This document shows, piece by piece, positions 1-9,203 of a DNA stretch of 46,294 nt. Position numbers and translations under genes: made by a program. This DNA is from JBASRP01 sp044866075 (GTDB lineage: Bacteria > Actinomycetota > AC-67). The stretch spans positions 1-46,294 of the forward strand of contig JBIOTQ010000110.1 of the NCBI GenBank assembly GCA_044866075.1. Direction: 5' to 3'. Position 1 is the stretch's first letter. Each line of letters begins with the position of its first letter. Below the pieces are notes generated by a model. The model had not been told where the DNA came from. It saw nothing but the letters and a program-made list of their open reading frames with translations, and did not search any database.

Positions 1-2
1 TG

Positions 3-998
3 CTGCTGGACGAGCTCCGCATGGCCGAGTCCGAGATCCGCGATGTCGACAAGGTCTTCGTCGTCGCGTGCGGGACCTCGTACCACGCAGGACTGGTCGC
101 GAAGTACGCGATCGAGCACTGGACCCGCTTGCCCGTCGAGATCGAGCTCGCCAGCGAGTTCCGCTACCGCGATCCCGTCCTCGACCGCGACACGCTCGTA
201 ATCGCGGTGTCGCAGTCGGGGGAGACGATCGACACGCTCGAAGCCGTGAAGTACGCCAAAGAACAGCGCGCCAAGCTGATGAGCGTCGTCAACGTCGTCG
301 GCTCGTCGATCGCCCGCGAGTCGGACGCAGTGTTGTACACGCACGCCGGGCCCGAGATCGCCGTCGCGTCGACGAAGGCGTTCCTCACCCAGATGGTCGC
401 GTTGAAGCTTATGGCGCTCTATCTCGCGCAGGTGCGCGCGACGCTGTACCCGGGCGAGATCGCGGGGATCGTCCGCGACATGGGGCGACTGCCGGCCTTG
501 ATCCGCCAGACGCTCGGCCTGCGTGACGAGGTGCGCGCGATCGCTCGCGAGATCTATCAGGACCCGACCGTGCTCTTCATGGGCCGGCACGTGGGATTCC
601 CGGTGGCGCTCGAGGGTGCGCTGAAACTCAAGGAGATCTCGTACGTCCACGCCGAGGGCTACGCGGCGGGAGAGCTGAAACACGGCCCGATCGCTCTCGT
701 CGAGGACGGCGTTCCCGTCGTCGCCGTGGCGACGCAGTGCCACGTGTACCCGAAGGTTCTCTCGAACATCCAGGAGGTCCGCGCGCGGGGAGCGCGGGTG
801 ATCGCGGTCGCGACCGAGGGCGACACCGAGATCAGCCGGTTCGCCGACCACGTGCTGTTCGTCCCGCGGACGCACGAGCTGATCGCCCCGGAGCTTGTCG
901 CCGTTCCCTTCCAGATGCTCGCGTACGAGGTGGCCGTGCTGCGCGGTTGCGACGTCGATCAGCCGAGGAACCTCGCCAAGAGCGTCACCGTGGAGTAG
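3..998 (+). CDS. glmS: Glutamine--fructose-6-phosphate aminotransferase, C-terminal part (5' end outside window)
   Basis: GlmS makes glucosamine-6-phosphate from fructose-6-phosphate and glutamine, the entry to UDP-GlcNAc and peptidoglycan synthesis in the cytosol. Only the isomerase half is present: two SIS sugar-binding domains with ACGTSYHA, SQSGETIDT and TKAFLTQ, then LEGALKLKEISYVHAE and the C-terminal DQPRNLAKSVTVE typical of the family. The reading frame is open back to the window edge (LLDELR precedes the first Met), so the N-terminal glutaminase domain must lie upstream. The following gene starts 2 nt after the stop, which suggests an operon with nnr and alr, the usual actinobacterial cell-wall cluster. 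Confidence 0.97.
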   Translation: MLDELRMAESEIRDVDKVFVVACGTSYHAGLVAKYAIEHWTRLPVEIELASEFRYRDPVLDRDTLVIAVSQSGETIDTLEAVKYAKEQRAKLMSVVNVVGSSIARESDAVLYTHAGPEIAVASTKAFLTQMVALKLMALYLAQVRATLYPGEIAGIVRDMGRLPALIRQTLGLRDEVRAIAREIYQDPTVLFMGRHVGFPVALEGALKLKEISYVHAEGYAAGELKHGPIALVEDGVPVVAVATQCHVYPKVLSNIQEVRARGARVIAVATEGDTEISRFADHVLFVPRTHELIAPELVAVPFQMLAYEVAVLRGCDVDQPRNLAKSVTVE

Positions 999-1000
999 GC

Positions 1001-2521
1001 GTGCTCGACGTCCTGACCGCGGAGGACGTCCGGCGCCAAGACGCCGCGTGCGAAGCGCGCGGCATCTCGACCGAAACCTTGATGGGCAACGCCGGCTATG
1101 CCGTCGCGAACGCGACCCGGCGCATGCTCGGCGGCGCGTACGGGAAGCGGGTCATCGTCGTTTGCGGCAAAGGAAACAACGCCGGCGACGGGTTGGTGGC
1201 GGGCCGCGTCCTCAGCGCCTGGGGCGCCGCGGTGACGGCCGTGATGGCTCTCGGCGAGGACCTCTCGGGCGCCGCCGCGAAGGCCTTCGAGCGGTTCCCC
1301 GGGTACCGAGTCGGCCCGGAGGGCTACGCGCGCGAAGCCGTGCGTGCCGACCTCGTCATCGACGCGATCTTCGGCGTGGGCCTGTCGCGCGCCCCGGAGG
1401 GAGCGGCGCGAGACGTGATCGCACAGATGTCCCCTGCGCGCGTTCTCTCGGTAGACGTTCCGAGTGGAGTGGACGCCGACACCGGTCGCGTCCTCGGCGA
1501 CGCCTCGGTGCGTCCGCAGCTGACCGTGACCCTGGGAGGGCTGAAGCCGGCGCTGCTCTTCTCGGGCGACGTCCAGGCGGGCCGGGTCGAGGTCGCCGAC
1601 ATCGGGATCCCGACGGATCTTCGCGGCGGCGCGGCGATGGCGTTGGAGAAGGCCGAGGTCGCGTCGCTGGTGCCCCAACGCGCCGCTCAGACGAACAAGA
1701 GGCGGGTTGGGACGGTGCTTGTGGTTGCGGGCTCGCGCGCGATGCCCGGGGCGGCGGCCCTCGTCGCAGGCGCGAGCGTGCACGCCGGCGCCGGCCTGAC
1801 GACCGTGGCGGCGCCCGAGTCGGCGATCCCGGTCATCGTGTCCCGCGTGCCCGAGGTGACGACGATCCCGCTCCCCGAGACCAGCGAAGGCACGCTCGAC
1901 CTGAAGGGCCTCGAGCAGATCCGGCCCCGGCTCGAGGAGTTCCACGCGGTGGCCGTCGGGCCGGGCCTCTCGCGTCACGAGGCCGCCCTCGAAGCGGTGC
2001 GAGCCCTGACGGCGGAGGTCGAGCTGCCGTTGGTGCTCGACGCGGACGCGATCAGCGCGTTCGCCGGGATGGCCCCGACGCTGCTGGGCCGGGGACGCCC
2101 GCTCGTCCTCACTCCCCACGCCGGTGAACTCTCGCGGTTGACCGGCACGCCGGTCGAAGAGATCGAGCGCGATCGAGTCGCAGCCGCGCGAAGCACCGCA
2201 GCGGCAACGGGCGCTCACGTGTTGCTGAAGGGAACGGGAACGGTCGTGGCGTCGACCACGGGTGAGCTGTTCATCAATCCGACCGGCGGATCGTGGCTCG
2301 CGCAGGGCGGCACCGGCGACGTGCTGACCGGAATCACGGCCGCCCTCTACGCGCACGATCGCGCGCGCGGAGGCGACGGCGGAGGACGTCTCGCGGCCGC
2401 GGCCGCGTGGATCCACGGACGCGCCGGCGACCTCGTCGCCCGCCGCGTGGGCCCTCACCCCGCGAGCGCGTCGATGCTGATCCAGGCCCTTCCCGAGGTC
2501 CTCCACGAGGTCGCCGGATGA
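1001..2521 (+). CDS. nnr: Bifunctional NAD(P)H-hydrate epimerase / ADP-dependent dehydratase
   Basis: This enzyme repairs hydrated NADH and NADPH (NADHX, NADPHX): the N-terminal YjeF_N domain epimerises the R form and the C-terminal ribokinase-like domain dehydrates the S form with ADP or ATP. The product is 506 aa. The epimerase half has GKGNNAGDGLVAGR and DAIFGVGL. The dehydratase half has GPGLS, LDADAIS, LTPHAGEL and the signature GGTGDVLTG. I chose GTG at 1001, 2 nt after glmS stops, because the protein then begins like other family members (LTAEDVRRQD); longer versions would run inside glmS. The stop overlaps the alr start (ATGA). Confidence 0.95.
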   Translation: MLDVLTAEDVRRQDAACEARGISTETLMGNAGYAVANATRRMLGGAYGKRVIVVCGKGNNAGDGLVAGRVLSAWGAAVTAVMALGEDLSGAAAKAFERFPGYRVGPEGYAREAVRADLVIDAIFGVGLSRAPEGAARDVIAQMSPARVLSVDVPSGVDADTGRVLGDASVRPQLTVTLGGLKPALLFSGDVQAGRVEVADIGIPTDLRGGAAMALEKAEVASLVPQRAAQTNKRRVGTVLVVAGSRAMPGAAALVAGASVHAGAGLTTVAAPESAIPVIVSRVPEVTTIPLPETSEGTLDLKGLEQIRPRLEEFHAVAVGPGLSRHEAALEAVRALTAEVELPLVLDADAISAFAGMAPTLLGRGRPLVLTPHAGELSRLTGTPVEEIERDRVAAARSTAAATGAHVLLKGTGTVVASTTGELFINPTGGSWLAQGGTGDVLTGITAALYAHDRARGGDGGGRLAAAAAWIHGRAGDLVARRVGPHPASASMLIQALPEVLHEVAG

Positions 2522-3630
2522 CGCGTCCCGCGTGGGTCGAGGTCGATCTCGGCGCCATCCGGGACAACGTGCGCGGCATCCGCGAGCACCTCACGACGGG
2601 CACGGAGTACCTCGCCGTCGTGAAGGCGAACGCCTACGGGCACGGCGACGCGCCCGTCGCGCGCGCCGCGCTCGAGGCGGGCGCCACGTGGCTCGGTGTG
2701 ATCCTCGTCGACGAGGGGATCCGCCTCCGTGACGCCGGGATCGAAGCGCCGATCCTCCTCTTGCACGAGCCGCCCCCCGACCGGGCGGTGGATGTCATCG
2801 CGCATCGGCTGACGCCGTCCGTCTTCACCGAGGGCGGGATCGCGGCGCTCGGCGACGCGGCGCAGCGCACCGGGACGACGCTGACCGTGCACCTCAAGAT
2901 CGATACCGGACTCAACAGACTCGGCGTGCCCGTCGACCGGATCGAAGAGATCGCGCGGATCCTCGCCAAGGAGACCCGCCTCGACGTCCAAGCGGTCTTC
3001 TCGCACTTCGCGTTCGCGGACGAGCCCGCGAATCCGTTCATCGACACGCAGATCGCGCGCTTCGAGGATGCGTGCGCGCGCGCCGCGGCTCTCGGACTGT
3101 CGTGGCAGTTCCGTCACATCGGCAACTCCGCGACGGCGTTGTCGCGACCCGACTCGCACCTCGACATGGTTCGCGTCGGCATCGCCACGTACGGCCTCGC
3201 GCCGGCGCCGGCCCTTGCCGAGATCGTCCCTTTGAAGCCGGCGTTGTCGCTCAGGGCGAAAGTCGCGATGGTCAAACGCGTCGGGGCCGGCGAGGGCGTC
3301 TCGTACGGCTTGCGCTACCGCCTCGAGCGGCCGGGGACGATCGTCTCGCTGCCTCTCGGATATGCGGACGGCTGGACGCGCGCGCTGTCGGGCAACGCCG
3401 AGGTGCTGATCGGCGGACGGCGGTATCCGACGGTGGGGACCGTGTGTATGGACTCGTTCATGGCCGATCTCGGCGCCGACGAGTGCGCGATCGGCGACGA
3501 GGCCGTGCTGATCGGTCGCCAGGGCTCGGAGCGGATCACTGCGGAGGACGTCGCCTCGCGCATCGGAACGATCAACTACGAAGTCGTGACGCTCCTGACG
3601 CCGCGGCTCGAGCGTGTCTTCATCGGATAA
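2518..3630 (+). CDS. alr: Alanine racemase
   Basis: A PLP-dependent cytosolic enzyme that interconverts L- and D-alanine for peptidoglycan. The 370-aa length is normal. The PLP lysine lies in VVKANAYGHG near the N-terminus. The catalytic tyrosine lies in GEGVSYGLRY, and the C-terminal beta domain carries VGTVCMDSFMADLG. The ATG at 2518 overlaps the nnr stop by 4 bp, so translation is probably coupled. Its position after glmS and nnr matches the conserved actinobacterial order. Confidence 0.96.
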   Translation: MTRPAWVEVDLGAIRDNVRGIREHLTTGTEYLAVVKANAYGHGDAPVARAALEAGATWLGVILVDEGIRLRDAGIEAPILLLHEPPPDRAVDVIAHRLTPSVFTEGGIAALGDAAQRTGTTLTVHLKIDTGLNRLGVPVDRIEEIARILAKETRLDVQAVFSHFAFADEPANPFIDTQIARFEDACARAAALGLSWQFRHIGNSATALSRPDSHLDMVRVGIATYGLAPAPALAEIVPLKPALSLRAKVAMVKRVGAGEGVSYGLRYRLERPGTIVSLPLGYADGWTRALSGNAEVLIGGRRYPTVGTVCMDSFMADLGADECAIGDEAVLIGRQGSERITAEDVASRIGTINYEVVTLLTPRLERVFIG

Positions 3631-3632
3631 CC

Positions 3633-4673
3633 ATGGCGCAGAGCCGAGCGAGGCGACGCGGGATCTTGCTCGGCACGCTGGCTGCTGGCGCAGCGGCCGG
3701 GCTTGCGGTCGAAAGATACGTCGTCGGCCGCGACCGAAAGCGTCCCGACCCGGAAGCCCGCGAATCGTTCGGGGAGATGCACGGACGCGCGGAGGCCGTC
3801 GGGTCATTCGACGGCACGCGTCTGCACGTCGAGATCTTCGATGGCGACGGACCCACGTTGGTCCTGGCGCACGGCTTCTCGCTGAACCTGGGCATGTGGC
3901 ATTACCAGATGCGCGATCTGTCGCCGGCGTACAGGCTCGTGCTGTACGACCACCGCGGTCATGGCCGCTCGGAGAAGGCGAAGCGGGGCGACTGGTCGCT
4001 GGAAGCGCTCGCTCGCGACATGGAAGCGGTCGTCCGCGCCCACGGCGGCGACGACCCCGTCGTCATCGTCGGGCACAGCATGGGTGGGATGACGACGCTG
4101 AAGTTCTGCGAAGTCTTCCCGGAACTGATCGGGTCGCGCGTCGCCGCTCTGGCTCTCGTGAATACCACCGCCATCGATGTGATGGGCGGGATGCTCCCCG
4201 GGGCGGCGCGACGACTGGCCGCCGGTTTCCAGATGGTCCAGGCCGGTGCCGTCCGGGCGCTCGCCAGTAACGCGAGCCGCGTCGACCGCCTGCGTGGGCG
4301 AACGCGGGACCTCGCCTACGTGACGGTGCGCTGGGCGGGACTCGGGCCGAAGGCGCTGCCGTCCCTCGTGGAGTTCATGGACCGGATGCTCTCGGAGTGT
4401 CCGACCGACGTCTGGGCGCACATGCTGCCGGACCTGCTCGCGCTCGACGTAACGACCGTGCTCGACGTGATCGACGTCCCGACGCTGGTCGTTGCCGGCA
4501 CGCACGACAAGCTCACCCCGCCGGGCGCCGCCGACCGCATCGGGGCGGCGATCAAAGGCGCGGAGCTCGCCGTCGTCAACGACGCCGGTCACATGGCACC
4601 CCTCGAGCGCCCGCACTCGTTCAACGCACGCCTGCGCGCGTTCCTCGCCTCGGTCCCCGCGCTCTCGCGCTAG
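3633..4673 (+). CDS. Alpha/beta hydrolase with N-terminal membrane anchor
   Basis: A 346-aa alpha/beta-hydrolase fold protein of unknown substrate. An N-terminal hydrophobic stretch at about residues 8-28, after a run of arginines (RARRRG), looks like an uncleaved signal anchor or Tat-like signal. The oxyanion region is AHGFSLNLGMW, the nucleophile elbow is GHSMGG, the acid is in AGTHDKLTPP and the histidine in NDAGHMAPLERP, so the catalytic triad is complete. It begins 2 nt after alr stops. A hydrolase of this kind sits between alr and tsaE in many actinobacteria, but the role is not known to me. Confidence 0.88.
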   Translation: MAQSRARRRGILLGTLAAGAAAGLAVERYVVGRDRKRPDPEARESFGEMHGRAEAVGSFDGTRLHVEIFDGDGPTLVLAHGFSLNLGMWHYQMRDLSPAYRLVLYDHRGHGRSEKAKRGDWSLEALARDMEAVVRAHGGDDPVVIVGHSMGGMTTLKFCEVFPELIGSRVAALALVNTTAIDVMGGMLPGAARRLAAGFQMVQAGAVRALASNASRVDRLRGRTRDLAYVTVRWAGLGPKALPSLVEFMDRMLSECPTDVWAHMLPDLLALDVTTVLDVIDVPTLVVAGTHDKLTPPGAADRIGAAIKGAELAVVNDAGHMAPLERPHSFNARLRAFLASVPALSR

Positions 4674-4717
4674 CGCCCTTGGGGCACGCAACGCCCCGGG
4701 GTAGCATTGGTGGGACC

Positions 4718-6388
4718 GTGGACAGAACCCTCGAAATCGTCGCGCGCGAAGCCGCGGACTGCCCGAAGTGCCGGCTCGCGGGGAGCCGGACCCAGGTCGT
4801 TTTCGGCGTCGGACATCCGAACGCCGACTTGATGTTCATCGGTGAGGCGCCGGGCTTCCACGAGGACAAGCAGGGGGAGCCGTTTGTCGGCTCGGCGGGG
4901 CAGCTGCTCACCACGCTCCTCGGGAACATCGGGCTCAAGCGCGAGCAGGTCTACATCGCGAACGTCTTGAAGTGCCTGAGGTACAACGCGCTCGTCCAGC
5001 TTGAGGATCACTCGTGGGAGCGAATCGGCCGACTGGTGCGCTCCAAGTATCAGGGCTCGGTCATGTCGGTCGACGAGAAGGGCCGGCTCGTTCCAAGAAA
5101 GGTGGTGGGATGGTACGAGTCGCCGCTCGAAGGACGACGCGTCTTCCGACTGACCTATCGTTCCGCCAAACACTCGGGGTCCCACCCAGTCGCGATCCAG
5201 TTGACAGGTGACCACGAGGTCCTCACGGAGCGCGGTTTCGTGGCGACACAAGATCTCAAGCGCGGAGATCGAATCGCGACTGGCCAAGGTCTGAGCCCCC
5301 TCGCATTCGACGTGGTTTGCGGAACGGTGCTGGGCGACGGGACTCTCGGACGGGCACGGTCGGCTATCACTTTCTCGCACTCTGTTGTCCAAGAAGAGTA
5401 CGCGAGGTTCAAGGCCGCACTCTTGAGCGAGTTTGCACCCACGATCCGCTATCAGAGGGTCGCAGCGTTAGCCGGCGGCGCGAAGGCGTACGCCGTGATC
5501 CAGATTGGAACCAAGGCTCACCGAGCCTTGCGCACGCTGAGAGATCAGTTCTACGACCCGCAAAAGTCGGTTCCTGAATGGCTTTCCTACAAACTCAACC
5601 CGCGCATGCTCGCCATTTGGTTCATGGACGATGGCCACACGAGACTCCGACAGAGTCGGCAGCCGATATCGGAGATTGCGACCCTGGGATTTCGCGAGAA
5701 GGACATGGAAGTATTGCTTCGAGGCTTGGCGGGCCTCGGGATCCTCGGCAAGATACGAGGCGGCCGCATCCACTTCGATGTTTCGAACACGCGACTTCTC
5801 TCCGAGACCATTGCTCCGTACGTTCCTCAAGCGATGCGGTACAAGCTGCATCCAATGCTGGCACGACGTATCCCGTTCGATGCTTCACGGTTCGTCCAAG
5901 GCCAGCCTGAGGTTCTCTTCGACGAGGTGAAAGTCGAAGACGTCACGGATAAGCCGCGGACGGATACAACCTTTTTCTGCATCGATGTTGAATGGACTCA
6001 TAACTTCGTTACCTCTGGAGGCGTCGTTCACAACTGCCGGCCACCCGGGAACCGCGACCCGATGCCCGACGAGATCGAGGCGTGCAAGCCCTGGTTGAAG
6101 GAGCAGCTCGATCTGATCAACCCGCGGGTCATCGCGACGCTGGGCAACTTCTCGACGCAGCTCCTTCTCGGCCGCAAAGTCGGGATCTCGAAGGTGCGAG
6201 GGCAGCGTTTCGACTGGCGCGGACGGATCCTCATCCCGACGTTCCACCCGGCTGCGCTCCTTCGCTCGGGCGCCGGCGGGCTCGCGATGCAGCAGGTCGA
6301 GCAGGATTTCCTTCTCATCCGCAAGACCCTCGACGAGCTTCCGGAAACACAAGAGGACCCGGGCGAGCAGCTGGGTCTGTTCTCCTAG
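4718..6388 (+). CDS. udg: Type-4 (Fe-S) uracil-DNA glycosylase precursor containing an intein
   Basis: The precursor is 556 aa: N-extein residues 1-85, intein 86-439, C-extein 117 residues, giving a 202-aa mature enzyme, normal for type-4 UDG. This enzyme removes uracil from DNA to start base-excision repair. The active-site motif is GEAPGFHEDKQGEPFVG and the second motif is FHPAALLR. The four cluster ligands are C15 and C18 (CPKC), C86 of the spliced protein (KCRPPGNR) and C102 (EIEAC). The intein sits just before C86, so the unspliced precursor cannot form a normal cluster. I chose GTG 4718; a -10-like TAGCAT lies just upstream. The tsaE start follows 9 nt after the stop. Confidence 0.93.
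   Translation: MDRTLEIVAREAADCPKCRLAGSRTQVVFGVGHPNADLMFIGEAPGFHEDKQGEPFVGSAGQLLTTLLGNIGLKREQVYIANVLKCLRYNALVQLEDHSWERIGRLVRSKYQGSVMSVDEKGRLVPRKVVGWYESPLEGRRVFRLTYRSAKHSGSHPVAIQLTGDHEVLTERGFVATQDLKRGDRIATGQGLSPLAFDVVCGTVLGDGTLGRARSAITFSHSVVQEEYARFKAALLSEFAPTIRYQRVAALAGGAKAYAVIQIGTKAHRALRTLRDQFYDPQKSVPEWLSYKLNPRMLAIWFMDDGHTRLRQSRQPISEIATLGFREKDMEVLLRGLAGLGILGKIRGGRIHFDVSNTRLLSETIAPYVPQAMRYKLHPMLARRIPFDASRFVQGQPEVLFDEVKVEDVTDKPRTDTTFFCIDVEWTHNFVTSGGVVHNCRPPGNRDPMPDEIEACKPWLKEQLDLINPRVIATLGNFSTQLLLGRKVGISKVRGQRFDWRGRILIPTFHPAALLRSGAGGLAMQQVEQDFLLIRKTLDELPETQEDPGEQLGLFS
4973..6034 (+). mobile_element. Intein with LAGLIDADG (DOD) homing endonuclease, in udg
   Basis: 354 residues that self-splice from the glycosylase. 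Splicing blocks are all visible: Cys1 (block A, CLRYNALVQL), TGDH at residues 78-81 (block B, TxxH), block F with WTHNFV, and block G GGVVHN, ending in His353-Asn354 before Cys+1 of the C-extein. This is a class 1 layout. Endonuclease motifs are CGTVLGDGTL (116-125) and LAIWFMDDGH (213-222), with both acidic residues intact, so it may still home. By eye the DNA is less GC-rich than the flanking exteins, which fits horizontal acquisition. Confidence 0.95.
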
Positions 6389-6397
6389 CGAGGCCGA

Positions 6398-6895
6398 TTG
6401 GGCCGCCGGATCCGATGCCGGTCGTCCTCCCCTGAGGAGACGAAGACCATCGCAGCGAGGGTCGCGACGACGCTGCGACCGGGTGACGTCGTCGCGCTGT
6501 CCGGGGATCTCGGCGCCGGGAAGACTTGCTTCGTGCAGGGAGCCGCGGCGGCGCTGGGCGTGCGCGAACACGTGACGAGTCCCACGTTCGTTCTCGTGCG
6601 CGAGTACGCCGGCGCGTACCCGATCCTGCACCTCGACGTGTACCGGCTCGGCAACCTCCAAGAGCTGACCGATCTGGGATTCGAGGAGTTCCTCGATCCG
6701 TCGTCCGTCATCTTCATCGAGTGGGGCGACGCGGTCGGACCGTTGCTCCCGGACGAGCTGGTCGAGGTCGTCATCCGCGCGGAATCGGAGGACGTTCGCA
6801 CGATCGACCTGCATGCGCGGGGTGCGATGTGGAACAGGCGGCTGGCGGGTGTCGCGGACGCGGTCGCGGCGTGGCGCGTCGAGGAGGCGCTCTAG
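6398..6895 (+). CDS. tsaE: tRNA threonylcarbamoyladenosine biosynthesis ATPase TsaE
   Basis: TsaE is the ATPase partner of TsaB and TsaD in making t6A37 on ANN-decoding tRNAs. The 165-aa product has a Walker A at SGDLGAGKT, followed by TSPTFVLVREY, HLDVYRL and FIEWGD, all family hallmarks. The start is TTG at 6398: there is no in-frame ATG or GTG before the conserved SPEETKTIA segment, and the udg stop is 9 nt upstream. The stop abuts the tsaB ATG with no gap, so tsaE, tsaB, rimI and tsaD form a tight translational unit. Confidence 0.94.
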   Translation: MGRRIRCRSSSPEETKTIAARVATTLRPGDVVALSGDLGAGKTCFVQGAAAALGVREHVTSPTFVLVREYAGAYPILHLDVYRLGNLQELTDLGFEEFLDPSSVIFIEWGDAVGPLLPDELVEVVIRAESEDVRTIDLHARGAMWNRRLAGVADAVAAWRVEEAL

Positions 6896-7660
6896 ATGCT
6901 CGTGCTCGGCATCGAAACCTCGACGGCGGTGTCGTCGGTCGCGTTCGGGACCGAGCAGGGCATCGTGGCGGCCGCGCAGGTCTCTCGCGGGAAGGGGCAC
7001 GCGGAGTTCCTGGTCCCTGCGATCAAGTACCTCGCCGGTGAGTCCGGGATCGCGATGCGGACCGTCGGGGGTGTCGCCGTGGGGCTCGGGCCCGGTCTCT
7101 TCACCGGCATGCGCGTCGGCGTCGCGACCGCGAAGGCGATGGCGCAAGCCCTGCGCGTTCCGGTCGTCGGGATCCCGAGCCTCGATCTGCTCGCGTACGG
7201 CGTGCGCTACTCGCCGCGCCTGATCTGCGCCGCCGTCGATGCGCGTCGGGGCGAGGTGTTCGCGGCCTTCTACCGTCAGGTGCCGGGCGGGATCCAGCGG
7301 CTGAGCGACTACGCGGTCTGGCCGCCCGAGCGGCTGGCGAGCGAAGTGCAGGCGCGGAGCCAGGAGACGCTCTTGGTCGGCAACGGCGCACTGGTCTACC
7401 GCGACCGCCTGCCGCACGGGCGTGTGGAATACGCGTCCGTATCGCAGGCGTTCCCCACCGCGCCGGCGCTGGTCGAACTGGCGCTACCGCGGTTCATCCG
7501 CGAGGACACCGACCCGCTGCTGGAGCTGGAACCTCTGTACGTGCGGAAGACGGACGCCGAGATCGCCTGGGAGAAGCGCGGGGTTGTGATCCTGCGCCCG
7601 GATCGGGTGAAGATACCGAAGAGAGCCGACGAGTCGCACGGGGAAGGGGTGGGCGACTAA
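6896..7660 (+). CDS. tsaB: tRNA threonylcarbamoyladenosine biosynthesis protein TsaB
   Basis: TsaB is the non-catalytic partner that dimerises with TsaD and TsaE in t6A synthesis. The 254-aa ASKHA-fold product opens with VLGIETSTAVSSVA and has GLGPGLFTGMRVGVATAKAMA, both diagnostic. The C-terminal third (YVRKTDAEIAWE and a basic tail) is typical for actinobacterial members. It starts immediately after tsaE and its TAA shares an A with the ATG of rimI. Confidence 0.94.
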   Translation: MLVLGIETSTAVSSVAFGTEQGIVAAAQVSRGKGHAEFLVPAIKYLAGESGIAMRTVGGVAVGLGPGLFTGMRVGVATAKAMAQALRVPVVGIPSLDLLAYGVRYSPRLICAAVDARRGEVFAAFYRQVPGGIQRLSDYAVWPPERLASEVQARSQETLLVGNGALVYRDRLPHGRVEYASVSQAFPTAPALVELALPRFIREDTDPLLELEPLYVRKTDAEIAWEKRGVVILRPDRVKIPKRADESHGEGVGD

Positions 7661-8202
7661 TGGCGCGAGCACCGGCCGAACCGCCGGGCGTCCCCGCGCA
7701 GATAGCGTTGTCGCCGATGCGGCGTCGCCACGTCCGGGACGTCCTCGGGATCGAGCGGCTCGTCTACCCGCGCCCCTGGAGCGCGGCGCTGTTCTTCAGC
7801 GAGCTCGCGCAACGCACCACGCGGCACTACCTCGTCGCGCACCAGGGTCGCTCGCTCGTCGGGTACGGCGGGCTGATGTGCCACCTCGACGAAGGGCACA
7901 TCACGACGCTCGCCGTTCATCCGAACTATCAGCACCGGAAGGTCGGGACGCGCATCCTGCTCGCGCTCGTCGAGAAGGCGCGCGCTCGGCCCGTGCGGTC
8001 CCTAGCCCTAGAGGTGCGCGTCGCGAACTGGCCGGCCCAGCGCCTCTACTCGTGGTTCGGTTTCCGGCCGGTCGGCGTCCGCAAGAACTACTACGCCGAG
8101 ACCGGCGAGGACGCGCTCGTCATGTGGATCGACGACCTCGGCTCGAAGGAGATGGACGAGCGCGTGGCGCGCATCCGCCGGGCGCTCGGGGCCGGCGCGT
8201 GA
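7660..8202 (+). CDS. rimI: Ribosomal-protein-alanine N-acetyltransferase RimI
   Basis: A GNAT-family enzyme that acetylates the N-terminal alanine of ribosomal protein S18, often encoded with the t6A genes. The 180-aa product has GGLMCHLDEGHITTLAVHP, the acetyl-CoA loop around QHRKVGTRIL, then LEVRVANWPAQRLYSWFGF and the terminal GVRKNYYAETGEDALVMW, the usual RimI end. It overlaps tsaB by 1 nt and tsaD by 4 nt (GTGA). Substrate assignment rests on family and context. Confidence 0.9.
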   Translation: MARAPAEPPGVPAQIALSPMRRRHVRDVLGIERLVYPRPWSAALFFSELAQRTTRHYLVAHQGRSLVGYGGLMCHLDEGHITTLAVHPNYQHRKVGTRILLALVEKARARPVRSLALEVRVANWPAQRLYSWFGFRPVGVRKNYYAETGEDALVMWIDDLGSKEMDERVARIRRALGAGA

Positions 8203-9203
8203 TCGTTCTCGGCATCGAAACCTCTTGTGACGAGACCGGCGTCGCCGTCCTCGAAGACGACCGCATCAGGGCGAACGTGCTCGCGTCGCAGACCGACCTG
8301 CACGCGCGTTTCGGGGGTGTGGTGCCGGAGCTCGCGTCGCGCCAGCACCTCGTGTCGCTCAACATCCTGCTGGGGCAGGCGCTCGACGACGCCGGCATCG
8401 GGCTGGCCGACATCGACGGCGTCGCCGTAACGACCGGGCCCGGGCTGATCGGCGCGTTGCTGGTCGGGGTCGCCGCCGCGAAGGGTTTCGCCGGCGTGCT
8501 CGACGTGCCTCTCATCGGCGTGAACCACCTCGAGGCTCACGTCGAGGCCGCGTTCCTCGAACGCGAGGGGCTCACGGCTCCGTTGATCGCGTTGATCGTG
8601 TCCGGCGGGCACACGATCATCGCGCTCGTTCCCGAACGCGGACGGTTCGAGGTCTTGGGGCAGACCATCGACGACGCCGCCGGCGAAGCATTCGACAAGA
8701 TCGCCCGCTACATCGGGCTGGGGTTCCCCGGCGGGCCGGAGATCGATCGTCTCGCCGTGCAAGGGAACCCATCCGCGTACGCGTTCCCGCGCGCGAAGAT
8801 GAACGACGCCGACTACGACTTCTCGTATTCGGGACTGAAGACCGCCGTCATCAGATGGATCCGCGAGCAGCAGGACGCGGGAAACGACATCAACGCCGCC
8901 GATCTCGCTGCGTCGTTCCAGGAGGCGGTGGTCGACGTGCAGGTCGCGAAGACGATGCGCGCGGCGGAGGAGCGCGGCGTGAAATCGGTCGTGATCGCCG
9001 GGGGCGTGGCGGCGAACTCGCGCCTCCGCGCTCGCATGCATCAGGACGGCGAGAAGCGCGGGATCGACGTCGTCTCGCCTTCGCCGCTCTTGTGCACGGA
9101 CAACGGCGCGATGATCGCGGCCGTGGGCCTGCGGAAAATGGCCGCCGGCGAATCGACGCCCCTCGACGTGTCCGCGAGCCCGAACCTTCCCCTCGGGGCC
9201 TAG
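8199..9203 (+). CDS. tsaD: tRNA N6-adenosine threonylcarbamoyltransferase TsaD
   Basis: The catalytic subunit that transfers threonylcarbamoyl to A37 of tRNA. The 334-aa product has LGIETSCDETGVAV, the metal-binding HxxxH in NHLEAHVEA, VSGGHT, and SGLKTAVIRW, and ends in LCTDNGAMIAAVGL. I chose GTG at 8199, overlapping the rimI stop by 4 nt, because the protein then begins VIVLGIETSCDET like other TsaD proteins. Its TAG stop shares the final G with the GTG of the next gene. Confidence 0.96.
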   Translation: MIVLGIETSCDETGVAVLEDDRIRANVLASQTDLHARFGGVVPELASRQHLVSLNILLGQALDDAGIGLADIDGVAVTTGPGLIGALLVGVAAAKGFAGVLDVPLIGVNHLEAHVEAAFLEREGLTAPLIALIVSGGHTIIALVPERGRFEVLGQTIDDAAGEAFDKIARYIGLGFPGGPEIDRLAVQGNPSAYAFPRAKMNDADYDFSYSGLKTAVIRWIREQQDAGNDINAADLAASFQEAVVDVQVAKTMRAAEERGVKSVVIAGGVAANSRLRARMHQDGEKRGIDVVSPSPLLCTDNGAMIAAVGLRKMAAGESTPLDVSASPNLPLGA

